Assembly: GCA_019114885.1 (NCBI GenBank)
Contig: DXEQ01000212.1
Coordinates: 1-6,005, forward strand
DNA length: 6,005 nt
Source of the DNA: Candidatus Anaerobutyricum stercoripullorum
Lineage (GTDB): Bacteria > Bacillota > Clostridia > Lachnospirales > Lachnospiraceae
Direction: 5' to 3'
Below, one piece after another: positions 5,440-6,005 of this stretch. The translations under genes and the position numbers were made by a program. How positions within the stretch are numbered: the first letter of the stretch is position 1; every line of letters starts with the position of its first letter. Below the pieces are notes generated by a model. The model was not told the origin of the DNA, searched no databases, and saw only the letters and a program-made list of their open reading frames with translations.

Positions 5440-6005
5440 AAAAAATATTCAGGAGCAACCAGATTGCGATCACATCTCTGGCGATCATGATTGCCGTGGC
5501 AGGCTATCTGAACTTCACAAAATCCGAGGCGCCGTCCGCTGTCAGCTACGAGGGCGCGGAGGAATCCCTGGACGCCATCGACACCATGGATATCTCCGAC
5601 GGCGATTCCCTCATCAGCGAAAAGGTGGACGACGACATCCCGGTGGAGGACACCCAGACCATCGGCGACGCCGTGCTGACGCAGGCGCAGGTGGGCGAAT
5701 ACGTGGCAGGCGCCCGGATGGAGCGGGAACAGACCCACTCCAAAACCCGGGATTCCCTCAATGACATCATCGACAACGAGGCGCTGAGCGACGGAGAAAA
5801 AGAGGAAGCCGTCGCCAAGCTCACCCGCCTGGCGGAGATCATCGAGAAGGAAGCCGCCGCGGAACAGCTCCTTGACACCAAAGGCTACGGCGATTCCGTG
5901 GTCTCCATCGGAGACGACAGCGTGGATGTGGTCTTAAACTACGAGGAACTCAGTCAGGCCGACCGGGCGCAGATCGAGGACATCGTCACAAGAAAGACCG
6001 GCTGC
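5436..6005 (+). CDS. spoIIIAH: Stage III sporulation protein AH, SpoIIQ partner, C-terminus missing
   Basis: The first 190 residues are present; the frame is open to the window edge (B. subtilis protein 218 residues), so probably only the last strand or so is missing. It has a short basic N-terminus (MKKIFRSNQ), one membrane segment (about 9-27), an acidic linker (38-78, 15 Asp/Glu and one Lys), a helical region (about 80-145), then strand-helix (153-187, SVVSIGDDSVDVVLNY and a final helix). This corresponds to the YscJ/FliF-like ring-building domain. In B. subtilis this domain binds forespore SpoIIQ across the intermembrane space, forming the zipper that also supports engulfment. The start overlaps the spoIIIAG stop (ATGA) and has GGAGG (5424-5428) 7 nt upstream, so the two ring proteins are probably translationally coupled. 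Confidence 0.95.
   Translation, partial: MKKIFRSNQIAITSLAIMIAVAGYLNFTKSEAPSAVSYEGAEESLDAIDTMDISDGDSLISEKVDDDIPVEDTQTIGDAVLTQAQVGEYVAGARMEREQTHSKTRDSLNDIIDNEALSDGEKEEAVAKLTRLAEIIEKEAAAEQLLDTKGYGDSVVSIGDDSVDVVLNYEELSQADRAQIEDIVTRKTGC

Noticed and set aside
1..6005. tRNA, rRNA, CRISPR array, insertion sequence or phage genes
   Set aside because: No spaced direct repeats, transposase-like frames, terminal inverted repeats or RNA gene signatures were seen; coding is nearly continuous sporulation operon.

Overview
The window is chromosomal DNA from an endospore-forming Clostridia-type Firmicute. GC content is fairly high, Shine-Dalgarno sites are strong AGGAGG types, and protein style and gene lengths suggest Lachnospiraceae or a relative; the family assignment is inference. 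It holds nearly the whole spoIIIA operon, spoIIIAA to spoIIIAH, in the canonical order and all on the + strand. The operon is preceded by one divergent, truncated gene for an FAD-dependent oxidoreductase.

Layout: positions 1-562 (- strand) carry the N-terminal 187 residues of a DAO-fold FAD oxidoreductase of the GlpA/LhgO-like type. Positions 563-785 are a divergent intergenic region with a plausible sigma-A promoter facing left, a plausible sigma-E promoter facing right, and several inverted repeats. From 786 to the right edge come spoIIIAA (TTG start, AAA+-like secretion ATPase), spoIIIAB, spoIIIAC, spoIIIAD, spoIIIAE, spoIIIAF, spoIIIAG and spoIIIAH, the last cut by the window end. AA/AB and AG/AH overlap by ATGA. 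AC/AD, AD/AE, AE/AF and AF/AG are separated by 91, 64, 83 and 38 bp. No internal terminator was seen, so one transcript is likely.

How the genes work together (known from Bacillus subtilis): the eight proteins are made in the mother cell under sigma-E after polar division. They assemble in the outer forespore membrane as a secretion-like apparatus. SpoIIIAH binds forespore SpoIIQ across the intermembrane space, SpoIIIAG and SpoIIIAH (and probably SpoIIIAF) form rings, SpoIIIAB/AC/AD/AE form the membrane platform, and SpoIIIAA is the cytoplasmic ATPase. The complex keeps the engulfed forespore competent for sigma-G-driven transcription.

This is a conserved, well-described system and I found no convincing new one. 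The unusual items are local: a 22-bp tandem duplication at the spoIIIAC stop codon, a 15-residue in-frame duplication just after the SpoIIIAE signal peptide, and the inverted-repeat structure around the divergent promoters.
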